The translations under genes were made by a program, and so were the position numbers. A stretch of 64,000 bases of DNA from assembly GCA_963717515.1 (NCBI GenBank), contig OY970338.1, positions 1,488,001 through 1,552,000 on the forward strand, given 5' to 3'. This document shows positions 17,235 to 25,561 of this stretch, one piece after another (positions within the stretch are counted from its first letter, which is position 1; the number at the start of each line of letters is the position of its first letter). The notes under the pieces are model-generated. The model saw nothing but the letters and a program-made list of their open reading frames with translations, was not told the origin of the DNA and searched no databases. The stretch is from CAYXZQ01 sp963717515 (GTDB lineage: Archaea; Nanobdellota; Nanobdellia; Woesearchaeales; DSVV01).

Positions 17235-17915
17235 TCAGTTCACCTGCTTGAGGTTTGCGTCCAGAATAGCCTTCTGTATCGGATCGAGGGTCTCGGCTCG
17301 AGCCAGCCTCGGCGGGGGTGACCTTGCATGTGGCCTGGCAGTAGCCGGCCTTGCCTGGGGTCTAATGGGTGCTGATTTCATAGGTGGTTTACTCCCCGGG
17401 ACTCGCTTAAGCGGCTTCCTTCCCCTTATCAGGAATTTCTTCGTATTCTTGGAGAGATCGAGGAAATCATCAGCCTCCTCCCTAATATGCTTTGATGCTG
17501 TCTGGGCGAAAGCGATTACCTCGCACCTGCATCCATGGGATTTCAGGTATTTGAGAAGCTCTGCAAAATCTCCGTCACCGCTCACGAGCACTACTGTATC
17601 TACCTTGTTCGAGAGCCTGACAGCATCCATTGCGATGCCGATGTCCCAGTCGCCTTTTTTTGCCCCGCCCTGAAAAATCTGGATGTCCTTTGCCTTGACC
17701 TCGATGCCAATCTTGTTGAGAGCATCGTGGAAATTCACCTCATCCTTTATCTCTGTCTTGATCACGTATGCTATGGACCTGATGAGTATCCTCCCTGCAA
17801 CTGCCGCATTGAGTATCTCCTTGAAATTCACTTTCGTGTCATAGAAGTGCTTTGCACTGTAGTACATGTTCTGCACATCGAACAGAACCAGAACTCTCTG
17901 GCCTATGTGTTTCAT
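17235..17915 (-). CDS. NYN/LabA-type PIN-like nuclease domain protein
   Basis: 226 residues. The N-terminal ~150 residues are a NYN (DUF88/LabA) fold with acidic active-site motifs LVLFDVQNMYYS near 9, KKGDWDIGIAMDAV near 86 and VVLVSGDGDFAELL near 107. The last ~65 residues are a basic Pro/Arg/Ala-rich tail (PQARPATARPHARSPP), probably unstructured and nucleic-acid binding. Such proteins are presumed RNases. The gene is alone between GH15 and trxB on the same strand. Confidence 0.88.
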   Translation of the reverse strand: MKHIGQRVLVLFDVQNMYYSAKHFYDTKVNFKEILNAAVAGRILIRSIAYVIKTEIKDEVNFHDALNKIGIEVKAKDIQIFQGGAKKGDWDIGIAMDAVRLSNKVDTVVLVSGDGDFAELLKYLKSHGCRCEVIAFAQTASKHIREEADDFLDLSKNTKKFLIRGRKPLKRVPGSKPPMKSAPIRPQARPATARPHARSPPPRLARAETLDPIQKAILDANLKQVN

Positions 17916-17973
17916 TTTTTCACACCTCTGGAAAAATGAAGCCTTAAATTCTTAGATTTTCCCTGTTTCATAT

Positions 17974-18876
17974 TCATTCACCTTTTGCTATCCTCTTGTA
18001 TATGGCCTGGGCTGCAATCGCTCCCTCAGCCTGCGCTGCGACAATCTGGCGCATGTAGTTCGAGCCGTTGGTTATGTCGCCTGCTGCATAGAGCCCATCA
18101 ATGTTTGTCGATTGTGTCCTGTCGACATCGATATGCCCCCATTTGTCCTTTTCAACCTTGAGCTGTTCCAGCATGGCAGTGTCAGGGATCGAGCCGACCT
18201 CGATGAACACCCCGCCGACATCAAGCTCCTTTCCGGAATTCAGCATCAACTTCTGTACGACATCTGAACCTATTATCTCCTTTACACTTTCGCCTGTCAT
18301 CACTTCAATCTTCGGATCCTTCCCTATTGCATCCATCCAGACTGGCTCTGTCGGCAACTTCTCCATTATCTCGATTATATATACTTTTGTAGCGTACTCT
18401 GCAAGAAGGAGCGCTGCAGTCGTCCCAGAATCATTGCCACCGATGACAGCGACATCCTTTCCCTTGAAGAACGGCGCGTCGCAAGTTGCGCAGAGCGCGA
18501 CACCCTTTCCCAGGAACTCATCCTCTCCCGGGACTTTGAGCTTGCGCTTCTTTGTGCCGACTGCATACAACACATATTTTGCCTCGTACTCTCCCTTATC
18601 AGTCTTAATAATGAAGCTTTTTTCTGCCTTTGTCACTTCTGCCGCTCTCTCTCTCTTGTACTCGATGTCATTGGCTTTCACATGCTCTGTGTAGAGCTTC
18701 TTGAGCTCTTTTCCTAAGACAGAGACCCTGCTCGGGAAATTCTCAATCTTGTGGGCCTTAGCAGCCCATCCGCCAATGTCAGGGGAGAGAAGGAGAGTCT
18801 TGAGCCTGTACCTTGCCGCATAGATGCTCGCTGTTATCCCTGCCGGCCCTGCGCCGATTACTGCTATGTCGTACAT
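17974..18876 (-). CDS. trxB: Thioredoxin-disulfide reductase
   Basis: 300 residues. FAD-binding GAGPAGITASIYAAR at the N terminus, redox-active CATCDAPFF near residue 133, an NAD(P)-binding region VIGGNDSGTTAALLLAEY (where a classical GGGxSA is expected; GGNDSG is a variant) and the C-terminal GLYAAGDITN FAD motif. It reduces thioredoxin or related proteins with NAD(P)H. TTATATATAAAAG at about 18902-18914 sits at leaderless spacing before the ATG at 18876, so trxB has its own promoter, separate from the small ORF upstream. Confidence 0.94.
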   Translation of the reverse strand: MYDIAVIGAGPAGITASIYAARYRLKTLLLSPDIGGWAAKAHKIENFPSRVSVLGKELKKLYTEHVKANDIEYKRERAAEVTKAEKSFIIKTDKGEYEAKYVLYAVGTKKRKLKVPGEDEFLGKGVALCATCDAPFFKGKDVAVIGGNDSGTTAALLLAEYATKVYIIEIMEKLPTEPVWMDAIGKDPKIEVMTGESVKEIIGSDVVQKLMLNSGKELDVGGVFIEVGSIPDTAMLEQLKVEKDKWGHIDVDRTQSTNIDGLYAAGDITNGSNYMRQIVAAQAEGAIAAQAIYKRIAKGE

Positions 18877-18925
18877 GGGTGATTAAGAAAAAGTTCTTTT
18901 ATATATAATTTATGGATAAATAAAT

Positions 18926-19015
18926 CTAGAAATCACCGGTGATTGCCCCCACATCTGCGGGGGCGCTCATGTCGGTTTGGGGGTACGTGAAATCAAGCTC
19001 GATATATTCTTCCAT
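18926..19015 (-). CDS. Candidate 29-aa small protein with structured 5' leader
   Basis: ATG at 19015 is preceded by AAGGTGATTTGAT, a near-ideal archaeal ribosome-binding site, and the frame runs 29 codons to TAG (MEEYIELDFTYPQTDMSAP...TGDF). It is acidic, with no recognised family. A TATA element (ATATATAAAA, minus strand 19140-19131) places a start site near 19110, so the transcript would begin with the hairpin at 19048-19106. It is shorter than automated cut-offs. Protein coding is inferred from RBS and promoter only. Confidence 0.5.
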   Translation of the reverse strand: MEEYIELDFTYPQTDMSAPADVGAITGDF

Positions 19016-19047
19016 ATCAAATCACCTTTTTTGTTTATCATGGCCTT

Positions 19048-19106
19048 GGAAAAAACCCCCTGAGGTGTTATTAATGAGTATTGCAGGTGCAGGCTGGGGT
19101 TTTTCC
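19048..19106 (-). promoter_or_regulatory. Leader hairpin upstream of the small ORF
   Basis: GGAAAAAACCCC (19048-19059) pairs with GGGGTTTTTCC (19096-19106) around a ~36-nt loop containing TTATTAATGAGTATTGCAGG. With the TATA box at 19131-19140 on the minus strand, the hairpin would form at the very 5' end of the transcript for the 29-aa ORF. The rest of the 18,926-19,220 gap is a divergent promoter region; no riboswitch family was recognised. Confidence 0.5.
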
Positions 19107-19220
19107 CACTGTCCTTGTGTATACCATATGTTTTATATATCCCTTATCAAGGCCAAATCTTTAATTCAAATCCATAAAATTTAAAAAAAGAGGCAGTGTT
19201 GCACCTTCCAGGTGGATAAT

Positions 19221-19892
19221 GTGGGGTTTGTTTTCGGTCCAAGCTGGTTCTACAGCATAGGCTTCGGTTTCGAGATATTCGCGCTCCTGGTCACACTCCT
19301 TATCGCTTTCTACAGCCTGAGGGTATACAATATAACAAAGGACAGGAGGTACCTGTATTTTACGCTGGCATTCCTCTCAATCACTGCATCATACATAATA
19401 AGGGCTGCTGCCGACTATGTCGCTTACACCCATCTAATCGGGAGGATACCTAATGTCACAGAGGCCCTCTCTAAGGTCGCGACTCTTCCGTTTCTGTACA
19501 GCATCGCCTATTTCATCCATGTCTTCTTCATGCTTGCAGGGTTCATGATACTTGTCGCGGTGTTCCTGAGGATTGACAACATCAGGACCGTGTCGCTCCT
19601 GTTCATCCTCGCATTGATCCTCGCATTCCTGTCCCAGAGCACGTTTTTCGCATTCCACATAACCCTCATCATCATGCTGCTCTACATCGTCATCCACCTG
19701 TTCCACAACCACTCAAAGATAAGGAAGGTGAATTCATTCATCGTCCTCTACTCAATGCTTGCCCTCCTTGTCTCGCACATATTCCTGCTGCTCGTAAGCG
19801 TGGAGAGGCTGTATTTCGTGGTTGGCAATGTGCTTCAGCTTGCTGGATTTGCGCTGCTGCTGCTCAACATGGTGCTGGTGTTCAGAAAATGA
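19221..19892 (+). CDS. Multi-pass membrane protein of unknown function
   Basis: 223 residues, about seven hydrophobic segments (IGFGFEIFALLVTLLIAFYSL, LPFLYSIAYFIHVFFMLAGF, LLFILALILAFLS and so on) with short charged loops. This topology is common for archaeal sensor-like membrane proteins, but no family can be named. GTG 19221 is preferred because AGGTGG lies 6 nt before it; GTG 19212 overlaps that site. It is followed by a winged-helix gene with a ~50-bp gap, suggesting a membrane sensor plus DNA-binding pair. Confidence 0.75.
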   Translation: MGFVFGPSWFYSIGFGFEIFALLVTLLIAFYSLRVYNITKDRRYLYFTLAFLSITASYIIRAAADYVAYTHLIGRIPNVTEALSKVATLPFLYSIAYFIHVFFMLAGFMILVAVFLRIDNIRTVSLLFILALILAFLSQSTFFAFHITLIIMLLYIVIHLFHNHSKIRKVNSFIVLYSMLALLVSHIFLLLVSVERLYFVVGNVLQLAGFALLLLNMVLVFRK

Positions 19893-19944
19893 AGGTTCAC
19901 TCAATAGAATTTCGGAACTTCCAATTTTCCACTGAGGTGAAAAA

Positions 19945-20217
19945 TTGAAAGAGAAACGGAGCAGGCTCGACATCATCCACGACATCATGCTTGCCATACA
20001 GAGAAAGAGGGGGCGCATAAAACCCACGCACCTTCTCTACAAATCCAACCTCTCCTACCAGAGGATGAACGTGTATCTGGAAGAGCTTATCGAGAAGGGC
20101 CTTGTCAAGAAGGATTTTGACGAGAAGAACAAGTTCTATGTCCTGACAGACAAGGGTCATAATTTCATTGCAGAGTTCAAGAGGATAAGGGAGTTCCAGG
20201 ACAGCTTCGGGCTGTGA
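19945..20217 (+). CDS. Winged helix-turn-helix DNA-binding protein
   Basis: 90 residues from TTG 19945, supported by GAGGTGA 6 nt upstream. It reads as a single winged helix: KRSRLDIIHDIMLAIQ, recognition helix LSYQRMNVYLEELIEKGLVKK, wing KFYVLTDKGHNFIAEF. It resembles small archaeal transcription regulators of the ArnR1-like/DUF4364 kind. It probably acts with the upstream membrane protein; the target is unknown. Confidence 0.82.
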   Translation: MKEKRSRLDIIHDIMLAIQRKRGRIKPTHLLYKSNLSYQRMNVYLEELIEKGLVKKDFDEKNKFYVLTDKGHNFIAEFKRIREFQDSFGL

Positions 20218-20227
20218 GATCCTGTTT

Positions 20228-20635
20228 CTAGATTCCTGCAATCAATCCTTTTACCATCAATTCAATCCTGTCCCTGACACCACAGTAGAATTGATAGTCC
20301 CTGTATTTGGTATCAGGAACATCCCAAATCTCCACTTTGCCTGAGCCTGTGAGGTATTCGGGCAGGGACTGGGTGTCCATCACAACTACCCTGTCTGCAT
20401 TGACAACCATTTCAAGGGTCAGCTGTTTCCTGAAGCTGCCTTCAATATCAATACCCTTCTCTACCATGCATCGTATTGTGTACTCAGGCGGGCTTTCGCG
20501 CTTTTTCTCTGTCTCTTCCCTGACCATAGTGCCTGCGCTTGTCGCATAGTGGCTGCTTCCCGCAAGCATGTTGAAATACGCCTCGGCCATCTGGCTTCTT
20601 GCCGCATTTCCACCGCAGACAAACAGGACCTTCAT
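20228..20635 (-). CDS. Low-molecular-weight phosphatase / arsenate reductase-like protein
   Basis: 135 residues from ATG 20635 (a longer frame to 20680 adds 15 residues before the fold starts). The P-loop VCGGNAARSQMAEA at residue 5 is C-x5-R-S as in LMW protein tyrosine phosphatases and thioredoxin-coupled ArsC. The C-terminal Asp-Pro of classic LMW-PTPs appears as DVPD in EIWDVPDTKYRD. The function may be phosphotyrosine or arsenate reduction; the sequence does not separate these. Confidence 0.85.
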   Translation of the reverse strand: MKVLFVCGGNAARSQMAEAYFNMLAGSSHYATSAGTMVREETEKKRESPPEYTIRCMVEKGIDIEGSFRKQLTLEMVVNADRVVVMDTQSLPEYLTGSGKVEIWDVPDTKYRDYQFYCGVRDRIELMVKGLIAGI

Positions 20636-20739
20636 CTGGCTTGTGTTCTGTCTTGAATATAAAAAGGTTCTTATGGACAATCAGGTGTTTTACCGAAAAG
20701 AATTTAAATACATATCGCTCCCTTGGATAAAAAAGGGTG

Positions 20740-21048
20740 ATGGGAATAAGGCTGACGTACAATTACAAGATATGGCTGGAATATGACAAGAAGCCGCTCC
20801 TCGGAATCGGCAGATACGGGCTTCTGAAGAACATCAAAAGGACGAGTTCTCTAAAGAAAAGCGCTGAAAAGCTCGGCATATCATACAAGACCGCATACAA
20901 CTATATCCGGAAGATAGAGAAGCACCTCGGCAGGAAGATAATCGACTCGCACAAGGGAGGCAAAGATGCAGGAGGCTACACCAAGCTGACGCCTGCAGGC
21001 GAGAAGCTGATAAAAAAATATGAAGAGGTGGCGGAAAAATTGCATTGA
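20740..21048 (+). CDS. ModE-like winged-helix regulator
   Basis: 102 residues. LysR/ModE-type N-terminal domain: LLKNIKRTSSLKKSAEKLGISYKTAYNYIRKIE is the classic helix-turn-helix, followed by GGKDAGGYTKLTPAGEKLIKKYEE. No molybdate-binding (TOBE) domain, as in other short archaeal ModE-like proteins. TTTAAATA at 20703-20710 serves as promoter. It is the first gene of the molybdenum cofactor operon: its stop overlaps the TTG of moaA (TTGA). Control of this operon by molybdate or tungstate status is the likely role. Confidence 0.87.
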   Translation: MGIRLTYNYKIWLEYDKKPLLGIGRYGLLKNIKRTSSLKKSAEKLGISYKTAYNYIRKIEKHLGRKIIDSHKGGKDAGGYTKLTPAGEKLIKKYEEVAEKLH

Positions 21049-21881
21049 TCGACTTGACAGGCAGAAAGATAGACCACCTCAGGATATCGCTGACGAACAG
21101 GTGCAACCTCGACTGCTTCTACTGCCACAGGGAAGGCAACGGCGATTCAGCAGGTGAGATGGACACTGCAAAGGTGAAGAGGGTCCTTGATGAGGCCAGG
21201 GCCTCAGGCATCAGGACAATAAAGTTCACAGGAGGCGAGCCGCTCCTGAGAAGCGATCTGTTCGAGATTATTGGCCATTCCAGATCACTGGGGTTCTCGG
21301 ACATCAGCCTGACGACAAACGGTACCCTGCTTGATGAATATTCAGTAAGCCTCAAGGCTGCAGGGCTTGAACGAGTGAACATAGGCTGCGATTCCCTGAC
21401 AGGCGTCCTGCCGAAGAACCTGGAAAGGCTCACTAGCGGTATTCTATCTGCAAAAGATGCCGGGCTCGGTGTCAAGCTCAACATGGTGGTGCTAAAGGGC
21501 ATAAACGAGAATGAGGTGATGAGCATGCTCGGATTCTGCATGGGAAGCAGCGTGAACCTCCAGCTCATCGAGCTTGTCGAATGTGATTCCTATGACAAAT
21601 ACTTTTTCTCGCTTGAAGGGATAGAGAAGCTGCTGTCGGCAAGGGCGGATGAGATTATGACAAGGGACATGCAGAGGAGAAAAAGGTTCGTCATCGGGGA
21701 TGTGTTTGTCGAGACAGTGAGGCCGAGCAGGGAGTTCTGCGAGAAGTGCAACAAGATCAGGATGACAGCTGATGGCAGGATAAGGCAGTGCCTGATGAAG
21801 GATACAGGCATCATCGACTTTACAGGCAGGGATTCGATTGAGATCACAGCAAGGACGAGGGATGGATATGGGTATGATTGA
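21045..21881 (+). CDS. moaA: GTP 3',8-cyclase MoaA (molybdenum cofactor biosynthesis)
   Basis: 278 residues. Radical-SAM cluster motif CNLDCFYC near residue 19, SAM-binding TGGEPLLR near 64, and the second-cluster cysteines in EFCEKCNKIRMTADGRIRQC near the C terminus. It converts GTP to 3',8-cyclo-GTP, the first step of cyclic pyranopterin synthesis. It starts at TTG 21045, coupled to modE by a TTGA overlap. The conserved C-terminal GG dipeptide of many MoaA proteins is replaced by an ending DGYGYD; this could lower or alter interaction with MoaC but is not proof of loss. Confidence 0.95.
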   Translation: MIDLTGRKIDHLRISLTNRCNLDCFYCHREGNGDSAGEMDTAKVKRVLDEARASGIRTIKFTGGEPLLRSDLFEIIGHSRSLGFSDISLTTNGTLLDEYSVSLKAAGLERVNIGCDSLTGVLPKNLERLTSGILSAKDAGLGVKLNMVVLKGINENEVMSMLGFCMGSSVNLQLIELVECDSYDKYFFSLEGIEKLLSARADEIMTRDMQRRKRFVIGDVFVETVRPSREFCEKCNKIRMTADGRIRQCLMKDTGIIDFTGRDSIEITARTRDGYGYD

Positions 21882-22308
21882 CGTGTCAGGAAAAAATATC
21901 ATGGAGCGGACCGCTGTCGCCGAGGGCAGGATAAATCTCCGGGAAAAGACTATTGCGGCGATAAGGAAGAAAGAGGTAAGGAAAGGTGATGTGCTCTTTG
22001 CATCCGAGCTTGCGGCGATTTCGGGTGTGAAGAAGACGCCTGATATCCTCCCCTACTGTCACCAGGTGCTTATAGAGGATGTCGACGTGGATTTTAAAGT
22101 TGATGATTCAGGTGTCATATGCTGGGTCACTGTCAAATCCACAGGCAGGACAGGGGTCGAGATGGATGCACTCATGGGAGTCTCAATCGCACTTAATTCT
22201 ATCTGGGACATGGTGAAATATCTTGAGAAGGATGAAAAAGGCCAGTATCCTCATACCAGCATAACAGACATAAGGATTGTGAAGAAGGTGAAATCAGATG
22301 GGAGATGA
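21868..22308 (+). CDS. moaC: Cyclic pyranopterin monophosphate synthase MoaC
   Basis: 146 residues. Conserved stretches: MIDVSGKNIMERTAVAEG, LPYCHQVLIEDVDVDF with the active-site region, and TGVEMDALMGVSIALNSIWDMVKYLEKD. It makes cPMP from the MoaA product. ATG 21868 is chosen for its distance to GAGG at 21857; ATG 21862 and 21874 are alternatives. The gene overlaps the end of moaA and is followed by moaB with an 11-bp overlap. Confidence 0.95.
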   Translation: MGMIDVSGKNIMERTAVAEGRINLREKTIAAIRKKEVRKGDVLFASELAAISGVKKTPDILPYCHQVLIEDVDVDFKVDDSGVICWVTVKSTGRTGVEMDALMGVSIALNSIWDMVKYLEKDEKGQYPHTSITDIRIVKKVKSDGR

Positions 22309-22834
22309 TAAGGAGGGCGGGCATTCAGATACAGGCAAGAAGCACAAGGAATCGGCACCTGTTCGCCTGGGATTTGCAATCCTCACGATGTCGAATACCA
22401 GGACGATGAAGGATGACACCTCGGGAAAGACAATCAGAGAGCAAGCAGTGGCAGAGGGACATCTAATCACACATCATCATGTAGTGAGGGATGACCTGGA
22501 TGAAATCCAGATTACACTGAAAAGCATTCTTGATGATGATAGGACAGATATAATCGTGATGAACGGGGGGACCGGCATATCTCCTGCCGACGTGACCATC
22601 GAGGCAGTCAGGCCCATGTTCGACAAGGAACTCAGCGCGTTTTCAGCGCTGTTCCATGTCCTGAGCTATGAGAAGGTGGGGAGTGTCGCGATGCTATCGA
22701 GAGCAGCAGCAGGAATAGTTAAAGGCAAAGCTGTGTTCTGTGTTCCCGGCAGCCCGAGGGCTGTGGATTTGGCGATGGAGAAGCTGATCCTGCCGGAGGC
22801 AGGGCACATAGCAAAACATATGGGTGATAAATGA
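22298..22834 (+). CDS. moaB: Molybdopterin adenylyltransferase family protein (MoaB/MogA)
   Basis: 178 residues with a ~20-residue charged N-terminal extension. Family motifs: FAILTMSNTRTMKDDTSG near 26, IIVMNGGTGISPADVTIEA near 87 and VFCVPGSPRAVDLAMEKLILPE near the end. It activates molybdopterin by adenylation before metal insertion by MoeA. GGTGA lies ahead of ATG 22298. Its stop overlaps the next ORF by ATGA. Confidence 0.94.
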   Translation: MGDDKEGGHSDTGKKHKESAPVRLGFAILTMSNTRTMKDDTSGKTIREQAVAEGHLITHHHVVRDDLDEIQITLKSILDDDRTDIIVMNGGTGISPADVTIEAVRPMFDKELSAFSALFHVLSYEKVGSVAMLSRAAAGIVKGKAVFCVPGSPRAVDLAMEKLILPEAGHIAKHMGDK

Positions 22835-23136
22835 TGGGTGGAAAATGTGAAATGACAGGGCGTGATTTTTATGAACATCTTGTTGAGACCGGGGATTCCT
22901 ATTATGCGGATATGTTCCTTGGCAAGATGTTCCCAAAAGACATTACGGCGGAAAGGCTGGAAAAAGTCCTTGAAGAATTAAATCATTATGTCATCATAAG
23001 GTCCCATAGGGAGCTGTTGGATGAGCATGCAAAATCAATGTATAAGAACGGCAATGCAGCCATCAACCAGGTGCTGGAGAACAGCCCTTTGAAGGGACCA
23101 TTTGATCTGGATAAAATTATGAGTGGATACAATTGA
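22831..23136 (+). CDS. Unknown small protein inside the molybdenum cofactor operon
   Basis: 101 residues, not recognised. It is helical and charged: GRDFYEHLVETGDSYYADMFLGKMFPKDITAERLEKVLEELNHYVIIRSHRELLDEHAKS. The acidic and aromatic N-terminal part and conserved-looking YYADMFLG may be functional. It overlaps moaB upstream (ATGA) and moeA downstream (TTGA), so it is translated with the cofactor genes. No MoaD or MoaE is seen in the window; this protein does not resemble either. A cofactor chaperone or a small regulatory partner is possible. Confidence 0.75.
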   Translation: MMGGKCEMTGRDFYEHLVETGDSYYADMFLGKMFPKDITAERLEKVLEELNHYVIIRSHRELLDEHAKSMYKNGNAAINQVLENSPLKGPFDLDKIMSGYN

Positions 23137-24341
23137 CAAAACAGGGTTTCGGCAAGCTTGCATCATTGTCTGAGGCTTTCGGGATAATCGACAGGATAGT
23201 CAAGCAAACCGGGGTGCAGAAAATAAGTATTGATGAAGCAAATGGCAGGGTGCTTGCTGAGGATGAGGTATCACCAATCGATGTACCCAATTTCAGGAAG
23301 AGCGCGATGGACGGGTTTGCGGTCATTGCAGAAGACACTTTCGGCGCATCGAACACGAACCCGAAAAGGCTGAAGATAATCGAATCTGTCACAGCAGGGG
23401 TCATGCCGAAAAAAGACATCAAGTCAGGCGAATGCATTGAGATCACAACCGGGGCGCCATTGCCCAAGAGCGCAACAGCAGTCCTCATGGTCGAGTATAC
23501 TGAAAAAGAGAAGGATGGGCTGGTCTATTACAAGACATGCGCACCTTCTGAGAATGTAATCAACATAGGTTCTGATATAAAAAAAGGGGAAGCACTTTTC
23601 AAAAAAGGGACTATACTCAATCCCAGGTTTCTCGGTGTCATCTCAGCAGCAGGAATAAAAGAGCTGAAGGTGCGTATCCCGCCCAGAGTGTCATATTTCT
23701 CCACTGGCAATGAAGTGCTTGGAGCAGGCGAGCCGCTTCAGGATGGTAAGGTCTATGATATAAACACCAGGACTATCGTCGATACATTGAAAGAGCATGG
23801 GCTGGAAGTGAAGTTCCTCGGCATTGTGATAGATGACCTGAAGCTTATCAAGAGGACAATACTTGAGAATATCGACAAGTCAGACATCATCCTCCTATCC
23901 GGCGGTTCGTCTCTCGGTGGAGAGGATTTCATGGTCGAGGCTGTAAAGGAACTCGGTGTTGTCCATGTCCATGGAATCGCTGCAAAGCCGGGAAAGCCAG
24001 TCCTGATCGGCGAGGTCAGGGGCAGGCTGGTGCTCGGGCTTCCGGGATACCCAACATCTGCATTGTCCAATACGTACAGCCTCGTCCTGCCTGCGGTCTA
24101 CAGGATGATGGGCTCAGAGCTCAGGACAAAGAAGGCACGTGCAAGGCTCTCGAGAAAAATCGCGTCGACCATTGGCAGGTATGAATTCCTTCCCGTGAAG
24201 CTCGAAAACGGCATGGCAGTGCCTGTGATGAAAGGCTCTAGTGCGATATCGACGATGTCCCTTGCTGACGGCTACATCACAATCGATGAGAACACCGAGG
24301 TCGTGAACAGGGATGACGAGGTCGAGGTGAATCTCTTTTGA
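23133..24341 (+). CDS. moeA: Molybdopterin molybdenumtransferase MoeA
   Basis: 402 residues. Signatures: PNFRKSAMDGFAV near 50, EITTGAPLPKSATAVLMVEYTE near 110, ILLSGGSSLGGEDFM near 250 and KPGKPVLIGEVRGRLVLGLPGYPTSAL near 290. The C-terminal domain IV follows. It inserts Mo or W into adenylated molybdopterin. It starts at TTG 23133, overlapping the unknown gene, and ends in a TTGA overlap with the MOSC gene. Whether it serves Mo or W cannot be told. Confidence 0.95.
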   Translation: MTKQGFGKLASLSEAFGIIDRIVKQTGVQKISIDEANGRVLAEDEVSPIDVPNFRKSAMDGFAVIAEDTFGASNTNPKRLKIIESVTAGVMPKKDIKSGECIEITTGAPLPKSATAVLMVEYTEKEKDGLVYYKTCAPSENVINIGSDIKKGEALFKKGTILNPRFLGVISAAGIKELKVRIPPRVSYFSTGNEVLGAGEPLQDGKVYDINTRTIVDTLKEHGLEVKFLGIVIDDLKLIKRTILENIDKSDIILLSGGSSLGGEDFMVEAVKELGVVHVHGIAAKPGKPVLIGEVRGRLVLGLPGYPTSALSNTYSLVLPAVYRMMGSELRTKKARARLSRKIASTIGRYEFLPVKLENGMAVPVMKGSSAISTMSLADGYITIDENTEVVNRDDEVEVNLF

Positions 24342-24772
24342 AAGTAATCTCTGTGAATACCAGCCCTGGAAAAGGAACCCCAAAGAAGCCAGTCAGCGAG
24401 GCAAGCCTCATCGAGGGCCTCGGCATCAAAGGTGATGCGCACGCCGGTCCCGGAGACAGGCAGGTTTCTCTGCTGGCAATCGAGTCCTATCGAAGGTTTG
24501 AAGAAAAGGGGCTCGGCAAGATCTGCCTCAAGCACGGCTCATTCGGCGAGAACATCATCACTGAAGGCATTGAGCTGCACAAGCTTGAAATAGGCAAGAG
24601 AATGCGTATAGGTGATGTTCTGCTTGAAGTATCGAAAATAGGCAAAGAGTGCCATGCCCCATGCAATATCGCAAGGACTGTCGGCGACTGCATCATGCCC
24701 AGGGAGGGAATCTTTGCAACAGTCGTAAAAGGAGGAATCATAAAACAGGGAAACATCATCAGAATGATCTAA
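24338..24772 (+). CDS. MOSC-domain protein
   Basis: 144 residues, a single MOSC domain (molybdenum cofactor sulfurase C-terminal type): GDAHAGPGDRQVSLLAIES near 32, GSFGENIITEGIEL near 67, and IGKECHAPCNIARTVGDCIMPREGIFATV near 99 with the conserved cysteine. Stand-alone MOSC proteins are thought to carry sulfur for Mo/W cofactor maturation. It is the last gene of the operon, starts at TTG 24338, and converges with the NAD kinase gene with 4 bp overlap. Confidence 0.93.
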   Translation: MKVISVNTSPGKGTPKKPVSEASLIEGLGIKGDAHAGPGDRQVSLLAIESYRRFEEKGLGKICLKHGSFGENIITEGIELHKLEIGKRMRIGDVLLEVSKIGKECHAPCNIARTVGDCIMPREGIFATVVKGGIIKQGNIIRMI

Positions 24773-25461
24773 AGGACCTTGATTATCTTTGCCAACTGCC
24801 TGCTTCTCCTGATTGTCGCCGTCTCCCCGGGTTTCATAGTCATGATCTCCGGGTCATTGTCAAGACTGAGTTCTGCCTCATGCCTGATTATCTTGATCTT
24901 TATCATCGAGCCATCAGGTAACACCCTGCTCTTCATGGGTTTTGTCGGGTTGTTGAAGGCAAGGCCGATGCCTTCTGAGAATTTTTTCCCTGTGATGGAA
25001 TAATAATAAGCTGTCGAGCCGAAAGGCGTCGATACGATCGCCCCGTCCCCGATCGTGAGCGGCAGGGCCTTGCCGTCAATGCTCACCTGGAACCTGAGGG
25101 CCTGGATGGGCGACTTGTTCCTGATCACCACATCATTGACAGCGATTCGCCTCTTCCCGTTGTAAAATGCCTGCAGCTTGAAATTCTCCGTCAATAAGTA
25201 ATCGCCCTTTTTTATCTTCATGAAGAGCTGGTCGAACTCGAGGTTATTGCATTTTTTGCATATATCACTGTCCCTGATAAGAAGCTTTGGGATGCCGGGA
25301 TGCTCCCTTTCGGAAAAGAGAAAGGTCCCGTCGCCTCCGAGGCTGATTATCATGTCAGGCTTCCTTTTCTTGAACAGAAATCCGAGGCGCACAAGGGTGT
25401 CCCTTAGCATATTGACGCTTTTTTTGTTCTTTCCGACTATGCTGAAGCTTTCCATGCACAT
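24769..25461 (-). CDS. nadK: NAD kinase
   Basis: 230 residues, a short form. The ATP/NAD-binding signature ISLGGDGTFLFSE lies near residue 39, and GDGAIVSTPFGSTAYYYSITGKK near 132 matches the NAD-binding region with the conserved TPxGSTAY. It phosphorylates NAD to NADP. The N-terminal Rossmann-like part is smaller than in bacterial NadK. A promoter TTATATAAATT lies about 20-30 bp before the start on the minus strand (25470-25490). Confidence 0.9.
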   Translation of the reverse strand: MCMESFSIVGKNKKSVNMLRDTLVRLGFLFKKRKPDMIISLGGDGTFLFSEREHPGIPKLLIRDSDICKKCNNLEFDQLFMKIKKGDYLLTENFKLQAFYNGKRRIAVNDVVIRNKSPIQALRFQVSIDGKALPLTIGDGAIVSTPFGSTAYYYSITGKKFSEGIGLAFNNPTKPMKSRVLPDGSMIKIKIIRHEAELSLDNDPEIMTMKPGETATIRRSRQLAKIIKVL

Positions 25462-25561
25462 TAGGGCATAGCAGACTTATATAAATTTAATCTTTGAGAC
25501 CTCTAATGCAGGGACAGACTGATAAGAAACCTTTAAATAATAATTCCCTGAACCTCAGGCT

